Of a stretch of 64,000 nucleotides of DNA, positions 9,719-21,545 are shown one piece after another (within the stretch, counting starts at the first letter, position 1; the number at the start of each line of letters is the position of its first letter). The position numbers and the translations under genes are program-made. A model generated the notes under the pieces. The model was given only the letters and a program-made list of their open reading frames with translations, ran no database searches and was not told where the DNA came from. This DNA is from Avena insularis (lineage: Eukaryota > Streptophyta > Magnoliopsida > Poales > Poaceae). Where the stretch lies: the NCBI GenBank assembly GCA_023614405.1, contig CM042684.1, positions 467,427,650 to 467,491,649 of the forward strand, in the 5' to 3' direction.

Positions 9719-12470
9719 AAACTCTTGTTTGAGAACTGTCGAGGAATGAAGAAGCCCTCGGCAGTTCGTGACCTCCTGCTATTGCAGGAGAAGGTGTGTC
9801 CGGTTGTGCTGTTCCTATCAAATGCTCGTCTTAATTTACAAAAAGCAAGTAATTTAAAGCGTCGTCTTAAGTTTGATCAAAATGATCTACTGTTACGTCA
9901 TGTGAGGTCAATGCAAACTTCATTGACATTCTGGTGAATAAACACAACGACTCCGCTTGGTATTTCACAGGTTTCTATGGAGAACCGAGTGAGAGAGGAA
10001 ACATCTACCTTGGGATTATATCAGGAATTTGCATGCAAAAATTGATTTGCCATTGGTCATTGCAGGGGATTTCAATGAAATTTTATTTGGGCATGAGAAT
10101 TGACAAGTAAGGGCGAATATCAGACCACAAAGGTGCATGCAGGCTTCCCGGGATGTGCTCTCGGAGTGCAATTTGCATGTCTTGGGCTACTCGAGTGACT
10201 TACTTACTTGGAGGAGGGGAAAATCAGAGAATGTATCGACAGAGCAGTCTCTAATAAGAGTTGGGATGATAAGTTTCCTAGTTATTGAATTATTCATGAG
10301 GATTTTGAGAAGTCTAATCACCGGCCCATCATTGTTGATACTGAGTTTGAGTTACTGGCCCAACTGATGCAACAGGCCAAACCCAAATTCGAAGCTTGCT
10401 GGCTTTGTGAGGAATCGGTCGAAACAATTATTCAAACGGCATGGTTACACGCTAAACAGGAGGAAGGCTGGCCTTTGGCGCAGAAGACGGATGTAGTGCA
10501 TTCATCTCTACATGTCTGGGTCAAAATTGAGTTGAGGTGACCTCGCCATAGGCTTAGAATTTTGAAAAATAAGCTTAATGAGACCCTTTCAGGCATTCTC
10601 ATGGATGAGGCAATAGCTAAACAGAAGGTCGTGAAAAATGAGATCGAGGAATTCCTGGAGCAGGAGTTGTATTGGGTCCAACATGGACGTGCAAACTAGC
10701 TTCGTCATGGCGATCAGAATACCTGTTTTTTTCATGGTTGCGCATCTCAGCACAAGAGGAGAAAGTTTATCAAGAAACTAAAGAATGATAACGAGGATTG
10801 GGTAGAAGATCAAGACCATTTGCGTATGTTGGCAGGAGACTATTTCTTCGACTTGTTCACTTCGGGGGTTGACACAGCTGGTCCCCATGTCATCAATAAG
10901 GTCAAGCCGAGGGTTGATCGTCAAATGAATGAGATCCTAACTACCACTTACATGAGAGAGGAGGTTAAGAAGTGCTTTTTAACATTGGCGACTTAAAAGC
11001 TCCCTGCCCGGACGGGCTGCATGCTGTTTTCTATGAACGATTTTGGCACATTATTGGAGAGGATCTAACTGATGAGGCGTTGTTAGCCATGAATTCCAAG
11101 TCAATTTTGGAGGGATAGAATGGCACTATAATTGTTCTAACACCAAAGGTAGATAATCCAGAGTCCATTGCCCAATTTCATCCTACTAGATTATGCAACA
11201 TAGTATATAAGGTGATTTCGAAAATAATTGCGAGTAGATCGAAGATTCTTATCCCAGATATTATTTATCCTTTTATGAGTGCTTTTGTCCTAGGTAGATT
11301 AATCACGGACAATTTCTTGATGGAATATGAGTCCTACCATGCTATCAAGAACAAGAAAGTTGGTAAATTTGAGAATTGTGCGGTGAAATTGGATATGCAT
11401 AAGGCCTACGATAAGGTTGAATGGTGTTTTCGGAAAGCATCATGATCTATCTTGGTTTTCAGAGTAACTAGGTTCAGCTGATTATGGAGTGCGTCTCCTC
11501 TATGCGGTATCGTTTGAGGCTTAATAATGGTGAATCTGATATTATTAACCCATCAAGAGGGCTTCTTCAAGAGACCCCCTCTCTCTGCATCTCTTTTCAC
11601 CCTGTGCCGATGACCTCACAGCTATGATTAATTTTGTAGAAGAACAAGGTAATCTTATTCGTGTGAAGGTGTGTAGGGATGCTCCGGTTATCTCACACTT
11701 GATGTTCGCCGATGATTCTTTAATCTTAATGAAGGCTCATAGTTAGAATGCAGCCATTTTGAGGAGAGCGTTGGATATCTACTGTGGTGCGTCGGGTCAG
11801 TTGGTAAGTGACAGTAAATTGAGCATTTTCTTTAGCCCATGTACTGATGTGAATATTGAAGTGGAAGTCTGCACTATTCTCAACATTATGACGGAGACAG
11901 TTACCGATAAATACTTGGGATTACCTACATTGGTCGGAGTAGACCGTTTTCAGCATCTCATCGATAAAATATGTAAGAAACTCATTGGCTGGATTGAGAA
12001 GCTCTTATCTCTAGGTGGGAAGGAACTCTTGATGAAGGCTATTTGTCAAGCTATTCCATCTTACACAATGTCTGTCTTCAAGCTACCTAAATATATTATC
12101 AATGGGATAATTACTACTATGTCCCAATACTTGTAGGGAGATGTAGACCAACAAAGCATATGCATTGGTTTTCTTGATGAAATATGTCTATACCAAAACT
12201 TCAAGGAGGTATGAGATTTAGAGATTTACATTGTTTTAATCTAGTCATGTTGTCCAAACAATGTTGGAGGCTTATTTGAGAACCGGAGTCCAGTTGCGCT
12301 AAAGTTCTCCGGGCTAAATATTCTCCTGATTGTGATATTCTAAATTGTATGTTGTAGAAGGGGAGTTCCTATACTTGGTAAAGCTTCATGCACGTATTCA
12401 AACTTTCAAAAAAGGTTATATCTGGCATGTAGGTGATGGATATAACATAAACTTACGGGATGATCCATGG
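9716..12470 (+). pseudogene. LINE ORF2: endonuclease and reverse transcriptase
   Basis: Starts MKLLFENCRGM, matching the usual MKLLSWNCRGL of plant LINE ORF2. The apurinic endonuclease domain retains VIAGDFNEIL (about 10060) and LTWRRG, but the catalytic E normally found in FLSETRL reads FLSNARL here. The RT domain has SAFVLGRLITDNFLMEYE, KLDMHKAYDKVEW and the catalytic MFADDSLILM at about 11703, then YLGLPTLVGVDR. Several stops (including TAG at 11743) and shifts break the frame. The protein would nick the target and prime reverse transcription on it. It continues after the insertion at 13147. Confidence 0.8.
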
Positions 12471-13138
12471 GTCTATGCCTGGACACGAGCCAACTCGGTA
12501 TGGCTCGGGGAATGCTATAGAAAAGCCCGAGCTTTTCTGGCCGAGCCCGAGCCATCTCGCAGCCGCCGACAAGCCTCATCATGGAGCTTGGCCCGATCTT
12601 ACAAAAGCTCGGTGCAGCTCGCGAGTCCAGCGGTGATGAGTCACTGATGTGTGGGGCCCTTCCTCAACAGCAGCGGCTGTGGGGGCGGCATGACGGTTTG
12701 AGGCCACAACGGCAGTTTGGCGCAGCATGGTGGTGCCTTCTAGGTAGCGGCATCGTCTAGGCAGTGGCACGGCTAGCATGGCGCGGGCGAGGGACAACAA
12801 GTCGCGGGTTCTTGGGGGGCTAGGCAACGGCGGCATCCTACGCCAGTTGTGATGGCGTCTAGTGGCGGCGGCGCAAACATGGAGCAAGCGAGGAAGAAGC
12901 TCTAGTCGATCGAACAGTCGAATGGGCCCAAAATTCCAGCTCATCTCAGTCTCCCTCCCTTAATTCGGCCCTTTCTTATTTCAGAAAAAAGTGGCGAGCC
13001 AACGAGTTGGACCAGGCCGAGCCAGGCTCGGCCCGAGATCGCCGCAGTCCAGGATGGCAGACTCGGCTCGGTCCAGACTCAGCAGTGGGCCGACCCCAGC
13101 TCGGTGCGAGCCCAAAAACTCGGCATGTACGTCCAGGT
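12471..13138. mobile_element. Non-autonomous hAT-like DNA transposon nested in the LINE
   Basis: The insert splits the LINE codon stretch DDPW/I. It is flanked by ATCCATGG (12463-12470) and ATACATGG (13139-13146), an 8-bp target duplication with one mismatch, the length made by hAT transposases. The termini are imperfect inverted repeats (TATGCCTGGACACGAGCC against TATACCTGGACGTACATGCC). Subterminal regions are packed with GCTCGG/CCGAGC repeats in both directions, as in hAT elements where these bind transposase. The GC-rich centre (12630-12950) has open frames without recognisable domains. No transposase is encoded. Confidence 0.6.
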
Positions 13139-13146
13139 ATACATGG

Positions 13147-14422
13147 ATCCTAGATTCACCATCCAGGCGCCTTGCTACAACGCGGGGAAATATTGTCTTA
13201 ACAAGGGTGTCGGAATTGATTGATAAAGAAAATAGAACATGAGAGGAGCAGCCAATCAGAGAAACTTTCTAGCAAATTGATGCGGAGAGGATTCTAAAAA
13301 TCTCCCTACCTGTTGGTATAATGCAAGACTTTGAATCTTGGCACTTCCATAAGAATAGTTTCTTCTCTATTAAGTCAGCCTACCATTTGGAGTGAAAATA
13401 ACAGCATGGTTGTAAACTGGCAAGGACAAGCCTTTTTGGTACTTCTACTAATCCGATTTGGAAGAAGAGTGTGAGGCATGAAGGTTCCAGCAAAAATTAA
13501 AATCCCTATTTGGAGATCTCTCCTTGCTATGGTGTTTTGGCTAACGCGCACGTCCCTATTTCTTCTCAATGTCTTCTTTACTCACTTGACTTTGACTGTG
13601 AAAGCAGTAAACATGCCTACTTTCAATATTAACGTGTTAAAGAGATTTGGAAGAGCCTAGGATTGCTAGAAACCATAAACAAGGCGTGTGGTGTGGTGGA
13701 TCGTGAAGGTCTTCTATACTAGGCACACTTTTACTTGAAAGAGAATCCATAGCTCCTCTTCTCGCTTATGTATGCATGAATGAACTGGTATCTACGGCGT
13801 GCTGGTACATCTGGTGGAAACGTAGGTAGTTTACACATGGTAAAAAAATTCAACATCCATCAAGATCGGCGCAAGCTATCATGGCACTGGCTATGAACTA
13901 CTTAAGGGCAAGAAAGAAAGGTTACAACCGGATCACCCACCACGGCTGGTTGAAGCCAAGTGAAGATAACGTTGATGCTGGTTTTGATCCAGACCCGGGT
14001 ATGGTGGCATGGGCGCTATTGTGCCGGACAGCCGCGGTTCTTTTATCGCTGGATGCAACCGTTCATTACCGTATATGGCCGATGCTCCTACTGCGGAGGT
14101 GACGGCTCTACGAGATGGCCTCCTATTGGTGGGACATATTAGCTGCAACGTAATTATAGTCGAGTCTTGCATGGAGGTTATCCAAGTCATGAAGGATGGA
14201 GGCAATTCCATTGGACCAGAGGCGGCAATCTATGAAGAATGTTCTTTCCTTTGTTGTAATTTTTCTTTTGTTTCTTTTAGCCATTGTCCTAGGAAAGTAA
14301 ACTGTTCAGCTCATTTATTAGCTAGTAGAGCGGAGGATCCTAAACGCACTGCATGGCAGGAGGAACCTCCCGATTTTCTTGCTGTTGTAATCACCAACGA
14401 TGTAAGCCTGTTTGATGAGTAA
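13147..14422 (+). pseudogene. LINE ORF2 C-terminal part: zf-RVT region and RNase H
   Basis: Picks up exactly where 12470 leaves off: DDPW before the insertion joins WILDSPSRRLATTRG after it. A degraded zf-RVT-like segment follows (WHFHKNSFFSIKSAYHLE). At 14009-14422 a clean frame encodes an RNase H domain of the RVT_3 type: GAIVPDSRGSFIAGCNR, MADAPTAEVTALRDGL, ESCMEVIQVMKDGGNS and FSHCPRKVNCSAHLLASRA. In the usual copy the ESCM segment reads SDCMEV, so a catalytic aspartate seems lost. Confidence 0.8.
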
Positions 14423-14430
14423 TAAATTAC

Positions 14431-14708
14431 GCAGCAGGATGGAGTCCGAGATGCTTCCCTCCAAAAAATGCACACAACGTGCTATACGAGTGTGCTCTTT
14501 ACCTTCGGTTGGTACTACCAAGCCCTGATCTTGTCAGGAATGGAAAGAAGCATCCTTTTCCACAGAGCGAAAAGAAGAACCAACGATGACAGCGGCAACG
14601 AGATATGTTGTACCTTCCTGGAGCGGGTGCACGCGGCACGCTAGGTGGATCTTCCGGTGGCTGCAAGCCGCCACCACGTCTTCCAAGTCGGCTGCATCGA
14701 TGAGTGGC
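14431..14708. other. No gene seen
   Basis: Linker between the LINE 3' end and the CACTA terminus. Short GC-rich open frames on the minus strand show no domain I recognise. Confidence 0.35.
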
Positions 14709-15699
14709 CATTAGTAGAAAACTGGCCTTTGGTTCGGGGACATTACTCTCGGTTTTGCTACGAACCGGGACTAATGCCCCGGTTCCAACAGTTAGAAATG
14801 GCCACAGGGGGCGGCACCCACTAGTTCCGTATCGAACGGGACCTCTAGTCCCGGTTCATGTAACAAACCGAGACTAAGGGTTTCAGGCAGGTTTATGTAA
14901 CAAACCGGGACTAAGGGTTTCAGGCAGGCTGGGGCCGGTGCCAGACCCTTTAGTCCTGGTTTGTTACATGAACCGGGACTAAAGATGAATCTTTAGTCCC
15001 GGTTCTAGACCCCAACCGGGACTAATGTTCCTCCTATATCATCTTCGTCCCTGTCCGAGCCATACTTCATTTCAAGCTGGTGGCTACTCTCTCTTCTTCC
15101 TTCAAGCTCAAGTTCATGCCCATTTTTTCTCAAGAGTTGTCAAGATTTTGCGGCGCCCCATCTATCCAAGGGTTCTAAAAGGTTAACAACTTCATCCTTT
15201 CATGTTTCATTGCTAGATTAGCTCATTTCATGCTCTAAAAGTGGAGGGATTTGTGGGTTTAGTTGGAAGTAATTTTTGCAATAATAACATGATATCGATG
15301 AACTTGTATTAATTTGGATTCTATCTATCTTGTATTAATGTAATGAACTCCAAGCTAAATATCATTTTGAATATGTGGATTCTATATATATATATATCTT
15401 GTTTTGACAAAATTCATTTGATTCATAGAAGCACAGAGATACATGAGTACATCCTAGCTAGCTACTAAAACTACTACATCACAGAGAAACATTGGTTCAT
15501 CCTACTACAACTACTACACTACATAGAGATACATGGGTTCATCCTATACTACAATTGTTAGTGCACACACTCACAGATGCATCATGCCACCATCCAACAA
15601 CAAAATGCCCTTCTCTTCTTCTACCTGCCTTTAGCAAACTCACAAATTCTAACAAAAATAGAGTTAATTCACAAAAGCTTCGTAAGAAGACAACTCATT

Positions 15700-15995
15700 A
15701 CATCTTCGAGAAACTCCTCTATGGCGAGCTCCTCGAAGATGGCTTAGGACGGGATCCTAAGACATCTTCGAGAAGCTCCGCCGTAGTGGTGTCCCTCTCG
15801 CACCATCTTGCAGTTTATAACTTCTCTAGCTCTAGATCAATACGCCGGGGAGCTAACAAATTTCAGATATCGGGGAGTTTCTCTATGTCTATCTCCTCGA
15901 AGATGTCCGAGGACGGGATCCTAAGACATCTTCGAGAAGATCCGTCATAGTGTCATCCCTGCTCTCGCACACCATCTTGTAGTTTATAACTTCAC
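15700..15995. repeat. Direct and inverted repeats in CACTA leader
   Basis: Two copies of a roughly 120-bp segment (15700-15820 and 15880-15995) share GGACGGGATCCTAAGACATC and CACCATCTTG(C/T)AGTTTATAAC. Within each copy, CTCCTCGAAGATG and CATCTTCGAGAAG are inverted around GGGATCC, so each can fold as a hairpin. Confidence 0.6.
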
Positions 15996-16020
15996 AAGAA
16001 TGCATATTACCTATTTATAG

Positions 16021-16205
16021 ATTAAGCAGCACAACATAGTGTCTACACTCACGACATAATGTCGACACTCACCCCTGTCATAGTGCCGCCACCCACCGAA
16101 ATAGTGTCGCCACTCACTGGCATAGTGCCGCCACTCACGACATAGTGTCGACACCCACCCATGATGTAGTATCGCTACCCACCAAATAATGTCGCCACCC
16201 ACACT
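16021..16205. repeat. Short-period tandem array, about 21-24 bp unit
   Basis: At least seven degenerate copies of a unit like CATAGTGTCGCCACTCAC run head to tail immediately before the ACCGGGACT repeats of the CACTA subterminal region. Confidence 0.7.
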
Positions 16206-16433
16206 TTTAGTCCCGGTTGGTGTCTCCAATCGGGACTAAAGCTTCCTCTTTAGTCCTGTTGGAGACACCATATGGGACTAAACGGGTTGGAGCCAAAGTG
16301 AATCTTTAGTCCCGGTTGGAGACACCATCCAGGACTAAATGGGTTGGAGCCAAAGTTTCGTTGTGTGCTTTTAATTTTACACCGGTACTAATTTTAGCAT
16401 CGTGATTCCGTTTGATCTACTTATATAATGCAG

Positions 16434-18073
16434 ATGAGCCGGCCATGGATGTACGATGATCGATGCTTTGGCGAGTTCATTAAAGGCGTGCGTTCTTTTC
16501 TCGTTCTGGCCGAGGCAAACAAGGGGAATGGTTTTATGTGTTGTCTGTCGGAATCAGAAGGAATACTCTTCCTCAAGAGTCCTTCACGGCCACCTGTTTC
16601 GGTCCGGTTTCATGTCCGACTATAATTGTTGGACCAAGCATGGAGAAAGAGGGGTTATGATGGAAGACAACAAAGAAGAAGATAATGATAACAACTATCC
16701 TATGTCCCCTGAATACGGTGGTACTATAATGGAAGACAATGATGAAGAAGAAGCTAAATAACGGGCATCAGATGATCCCGTTGATGATCTTGGTCGGGCC
16801 ATTGCTGATTCATAGGGAGAATGTGAAACTGAAAGGGAGAGATTGAAGTTCAAGTAGATGTTAGAGGATCACAACAAATTGTTGTACCCGAATTGCGAAG
16901 ATGGCCAGAAAAAGCTAGGTAGCACACTAGAATTCCTGCAATAGAAGATAGATACTGGTGTGAGTGATAAGGGATTTGAAAAGTTGCTGAAAATAATGAA
17001 GAAGTTGCTTCCAAAGGATAACGAACTTCTTGCCAGTATGTACGAAGAAAAGAAGGTTGTCTGCCCTCTAGGATTAGAGGTACAGAAGATACATGCATGC
17101 ATTAATGACCTCATCCTCTACCGCAGTGAGAAGTATGAGAATTTTGGATGCATGCCCGGTATGCACTGGTGATGTTGAGGGCGAGCGCCCCAGGAAGAGG
17201 GTTCCTGCCAAGGTGATGTGGTATGCTCCTATAATACCACGGTTAAAACATTTGTTTACAAACAAAGAGCATACCAAGTTGTTGCGATGACGCATGGAAG
17301 ACCATAAGAAAGACAAGATGTTGAGACATCCCGTTGATGGGTCACCGTGGAGAAAAATAGAGAGAGAGTTCCCGGACTTTGCAGGTGATGCGAGGAACTT
17401 ATGGTTTGGTCTAAGTACAGATGGCATGAATCCTTTTGGGGAGCAGTGCTGCAGTCGTAGCACCTGGCCTATGACTCTGTGTATCTATAACCTTCCTCCT
17501 TGGTTGTGCATGAAGCGGAAGTTCATTATAATGCCAGTGCTCATCCAAGGCCCGAAGAAACCCGATAACGACATTGACGTATACCTAAGGCCATTAGTTG
17601 AAGAACTTTTATAGTTGTTGAACGGACAAGGTGTACGTGTGTGGGATGAGCACAAATAGGAGGAATTTTACCTACAAGCGTTGTTGTTCGTAACCATCAA
17701 TGATTGGTCTGCTCTTAGTAACATTTCAGGACAGAAAAATAAGGGATACAATGCATGCACACACTATTTAGGTGAGACTGAAAGTATTTATTTGGATAAA
17801 TCTAAGAATAATGTGTACCCGGGAAATCATCATTTTCTTCCGCCCACGCATTCCCTAAGAAAGAAAGGCAAGTATTTCAATGGTGAGGCAGATCACCAGA
17901 GTAAGCCTATCCGCTATACTGGTGATGATGTATTTGATATGGTGAAGGATTTAAAAGTAATCTTTGAAAAGGGTCCTGGCAGACAATATATTCCAAATGA
18001 CGCTAGTGGACATGCACCCATGTGGAAGAAGAAATCTATATTTTGGGAGCTACCCTGTTGGAAGAGGAAATAA
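16434..18073 (+). pseudogene. CACTA TNP2-like transposase
   Basis: Starts MSRPWMYDDR, the opening of the transposase-associated domain, with EFIKGVRSFLVLAEANKGNG, SGFMSDYNCWTKHGERG, then an acidic linker. The core Transposase_21-type region appears in three frames: CPVCTGDVEGERPRKRVPAK, WYAPIIPRLKHLFTNKEHTK, HPVDGSPWRKIEREFPDFAG, FGLSTDGMNPFGEQ, then GNHHFLPPTHSLRKKGKYFN and GHAPMWKKKSIFWELPCW. The family excises and inserts CACTA elements. At least eight stops or shifts are present, and the C-terminal half of the catalytic domain is missing. Confidence 0.8.
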
Positions 18074-18202
18074 TTTTGTGGCCCGAGAGTTAAGACACCA
18101 AGGCAAATCGGTACCATGTTTCTTGTAATCGGCCATGTTGCCCACAGTTGGCGTGCCAAATACTCAGAGGATCTTTTTCAGCACGAATTCAATATAACGT
18201 TT

Positions 18203-19806
18203 TGATACATTGCAAATGTATCTATAATTTTTGATGTTCCATGCTTGGTTTTATCCACTTTCTGTGTTTTGTCCACACTTTGGAGTACTTTTCATATGAT
18301 TTCTTGAACTAACCTATTAACAAGAGCCACAGTGCCAGCTGCCTGTTTTCTACTGTTTTTGGTTCCAGGAAAGTCAGAAAATGAATATTCTCGGAATTGG
18401 ATAGGACAAAAGCCAAAGTGCCTATTTTCCGGAAGTCATCTGATGCCAGAATATGAGACAGAGAAGGGCTGGGGGCCGGCCACACCACCTGGCCGTGCGG
18501 CCAGGCAGCCTGCCCTAGGGGTGGTCTCACCCGACCCAAGACCCTCGGCCTCCTTCCGCCTATAATATGCCCTCGGTACAAAAACCCTAAGTGCCGATCA
18601 AAAATCCACGGAAGAGTCTGTAGCCGCCGTCATCTCCATCCCTAGATCGGGAGGGATCTGAAGCTCTTCTCGGCACCCTGCCGGAGAGGAGAATTCACCC
18701 TGGAGGCCTTCTTCATCACCATGCAAGCCTCCGGTGTGATGCGTGAGTAGTTCATCCTTGGACTACGGATCCATGTAGTAGCTATATGGCTGGTTCTCCT
18801 CCTTTGTGCTTTCATGTCTAGATCTTGTGAGCTCCGTTCATGATCAACATCATCTATTTGTATTTCTGCATGTTGTGTTTGCGGGGATCCGGTGAATATT
18901 GAGATGCTATTTCAGATTGATTATTGATTCTATCATGTCTTTGTTATTTGTGATGTTGCAAGCTTTCCGTTGTTAGTAGCTATCTTGGCCAAGTAGATGC
19001 TAGCAACTCCAAGAGTTAGTATTTATGCTCGATAGTGGGTTCATGCCTCTGGTAATCTAGGGAAGTGACATAAATCTCTAAGGTACTAGATGTGATGTTG
19101 CTACTAGGGAGAAAACAACAATCCTTTGTTCATAGAACAATCGTATTGTTTACTTTACACGCAGTTCATAAAGCAATAATCTGTTGCTTGCAACTTAATA
19201 CTAGAGGGGGTTCGGATGATAACATGAAGGTGGATTATTAGTCATAGATGCAGTTGGATGGCGGTCTATGTATAATGTTGTAATGCCCAATCAAGTTCCA
19301 AAGGAGTCAAGATGATTAGTATATGCATGTATTGCTTTCTCGGTGTTTGTCAATTTCCCCGTTGTAATTTGTTCACCCAACATGTTATCTATCTTAAGGA
19401 GAGCCACCTCTAGTGAACTCTGGATCCCGGTCCTTTTTCTTTACATACAATCTATAAACTGTTTACTGCTTTTTGTTTACTTTCTGCAAACTATTACTTC
19501 CTTCCATTCGATATATTTAATCATTTGTTTTCCGCAAAACACGGTGAGATTGACAACCTCATCGCAAGTTGGGGACACAGTTCTATGGTTGTGTTGTGCA
19601 GGTCTCCACGTTACTACTAGCACCGGTAGTGCGCCCTGCCAAGGCTCAGCTAGTAACACCTTTGCGGTGTTTCCTTGCTCCTACTGGTTTGATTAAACCT
19701 TGGTTTCATAACTGAGGGAAACTTGCTGCTGTGCTCGTCATACCTTCCTCTTGGGGTTCCCAACGAGCTCTACATCAACACTGCACCAGCACTTTTCTGG
19801 CGCCGT
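18203..19806 (+). repeat. Athila-type LTR with primer-site stub
   Basis: Starts TGATACATTGCAAATGTATC, a variant of the common TGATACGTCTC...CGTATC LTR start, and ends near ACTGCACCAGCA at 19791. Six bases later TGGCGCCGT (19798-19806) is the first half of a tRNA-Asp primer site, after which unrelated sequence begins. So this is a 5' LTR of a plus-strand element whose whole interior is lost, not a solo LTR. A TATA-like CCTATAATATG is at 18559-18569, followed by AACCCTAAG. Confidence 0.75.
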
Positions 19807-20573
19807 ACACTGAGACATCACGTTTCAATACAAAATATACGGCTAATGCCCGCCAAGTTGGGTCCCCCTGTCAGTTTTTGCCATTATGTCTCTGCCGTCA
19901 TGGAGGCGTCATGTCTGTCATGTAGGCTTGTAGCACTAGCACATGTATCCATTCCTCCTTACGTCGTATTCTTCTTCCTCGGAGCGGCAATCTGTGGTCG
20001 TGGCCATGGCGCGGAGTTGGGATGCCATTTCCTTCGGTGGTGAGATCCGGGACATGGACGGAATGACTCAGCCCCGCTCTCCTCCCTATCCCAAATCCTA
20101 TCATCTTCTCCTCTTCTTCTACCACTATGATTTTCATCGACGGAATCGCCGGCCCACTTCGCAAGATTGCAAGGCTAGAGGATTTCTCTCAAAAAGGCTA
20201 GAGGATATGCAGCAAATGGGTATGTGCAATTAAATCGCCCGGTAGGATTTGACACGTGAAAAATAATGATGCAGAGCACTTGAGCTAAGGTGACACAGTG
20301 GATAGGACAACACGACCAATAGCATTTATTGACGTGACAACAAAGGGCGCATATATCCTCGTTATTACTATTTTTAATCTTTGTTTACTCAGAAGCTGGA
20401 ACGGCCGTTGCCACGTGTCTCTCCGTTGGACTTCCGTCCCCGTTGTTAACCACTACGTCATAAGCGCATGTACGATTCCACCGTTCCCCTGTCTCGCAGA
20501 AAGCACTCTTCTTCTTCCTGTCCTCTGTCTTCTGCTTCCCCCGCCATCTTCTGTCCGTCTTCTCCTTGCCGAC
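19807..20573. other. No gene assigned; possible upstream region of the exonuclease pseudogene
   Basis: Mixed-composition sequence with short open frames. One on the plus strand contains MARSWDAISFGGEIRDMDG but matches nothing I know. A pyrimidine-rich run (20508-20570) precedes the exonuclease ATG and could be its 5' UTR. Confidence 0.3.
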
Positions 20574-21545
20574 ATGGAAGGACACACTCTAGAGACAAGC
20601 TTCATTTTCCATGGCAATAAGAAGATAGACGTTGTCTACACCAACAAGGAGAAGATAGTGGTGCGAATACCGAGGATGTACGAGGATTGGCTTGAGAAAG
20701 AGAGAACACGTTCGTGGGATTGGACCTCGAGTACACAAAGGAGGACCAAGATTTTGAGAATGAACTCGTCATTGTTCAACTGGCCATGAGGAAACCCATC
20801 CTCGTCAACCACTTCTCCTAGTTTGTAGATCTGCTCTCTGTAGTTAACCGCTTTTAGGGTTTTCTTATTTTTGAATGGTCACTTGTTTGGTTTTAATCAG
20901 TTGATCTTGCCTTTACTAAACTGTAGTAGGCCCAAAATTTGCTTATGGAATCTATCCATTTGCTCATCTTGCAACTACTGAATTTTATTAGGACCAAATA
21001 AATTATGACAAGCCAATTTTTAGAGTCTTGATCTTGCATTTACTAAACTTTTTCCATCATTTAAAATTATATTCAGATGATGATCTTGCATTGACAAAAC
21101 ATTTGTAGTTAGAAATTTTGGTCACACATTTTATGATGACAAACTACATACTTTCAGGACTGACAAGAAGTGTCTGGCGCTGCGCCAATTCCTTGTATAA
21201 AAGGAATTGTTTTCTACACTGTCGACAATAGAACGGATTTTTTAAAAATTTCATTTTTAGGGAATTACAATTCCTGTGCACAAGTGGATCGATATTCAGA
21301 GTCTTATCGATATCATAGGGGGCTCGAGGAGGGATGGAATGGCTACACTCGCAACTAAAATCATCGATGAGTTGTACAACAAAATGAAGGCAGATTTCCC
21401 TAAGGATAGGCACAATTTCTGGTAGGAGAGGCCGTTGTCTGAGATAAACCTAAAATATGCAACCATAGATGCTTACGTGACCTACCAGCTGTATGTTCAG
21501 ATCCATTTCTTTCTACGTTTCCTCGTGTTTTGCCCTAGTTGCAAG
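20574..21545 (+). pseudogene. DEDDy 3'-5' exonuclease (RNase D/WRN-exo-like) pseudogene
   Basis: The first segment (20574-20829) starts MEGHTLETSFIFHG and contains Exo I as FVGLDLEYTKEDQ (D and E of DEDD) and VIVQLAMRKPILV; a one-base shift just before FVGLD and a stop after NHFS break it. After an AT-rich interval that ends in TTTCAG at 21157, the second segment carries an Exo II-like FYTVDNRTD, then DGMATLATKIIDELYNKMK, FPKDRHNFW, a TAG, RPLSEINLKYATIDAYVTYQ (Exo III, Y-x3-D) and CPSCKREDEL. The interval may be an intron or decayed coding sequence. The family degrades RNA or DNA from 3' ends; cereal genomes hold many divergent copies. Confidence 0.65.

Larger units (their letters stand above)
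9508..14430 (+). mobile_element. L1-type LINE (non-LTR retrotransposon), decayed
   Basis: Contains in order the end of ORF1, ORF2 endonuclease, reverse transcriptase, zf-RVT-like region and a C-terminal RNase H domain, the layout of plant L1-type LINEs. It starts immediately after the CA of the copia LTR, so its 5' part is missing or separated. No poly(A) tail is visible near 14430. It is riddled with stops and frameshifts and is interrupted by a 668-bp DNA-transposon insertion at 12471-13138, so it is an old copy. Confidence 0.85.
14709..18200 (+). mobile_element. CACTA transposon, 5' part
   Basis: Begins CATTAGTAGAAAAC, a one-base variant of the CACTAGTAGAAAA terminus of grass CACTA elements. 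The next 300 bp and the stretch at 16200-16340 carry many direct and inverted copies of ACCGGGACTAAA/TTTAGTCCCGGT, the subterminal transposase-binding repeats. A TNP2-like transposase follows. The element is cut at 18200 by an Athila-type LTR, and no 3' CACTA terminus is seen afterwards. From about 18070 to 18200 the sequence no longer resembles transposase, so the true breakpoint could be slightly earlier. Confidence 0.85.

Noticed and set aside
12579..12944. 121-codon minus-strand frame in the hAT-like insert
   Set aside because: GC-rich and arginine-rich with no recognisable domain; likely a composition artefact.
18074..18200. Continuation of the CACTA transposase up to the LTR
   Set aside because: The residues after WELPCW do not follow the transposase consensus; I could not decide whether this is decay or another fragment, so no domain is claimed.
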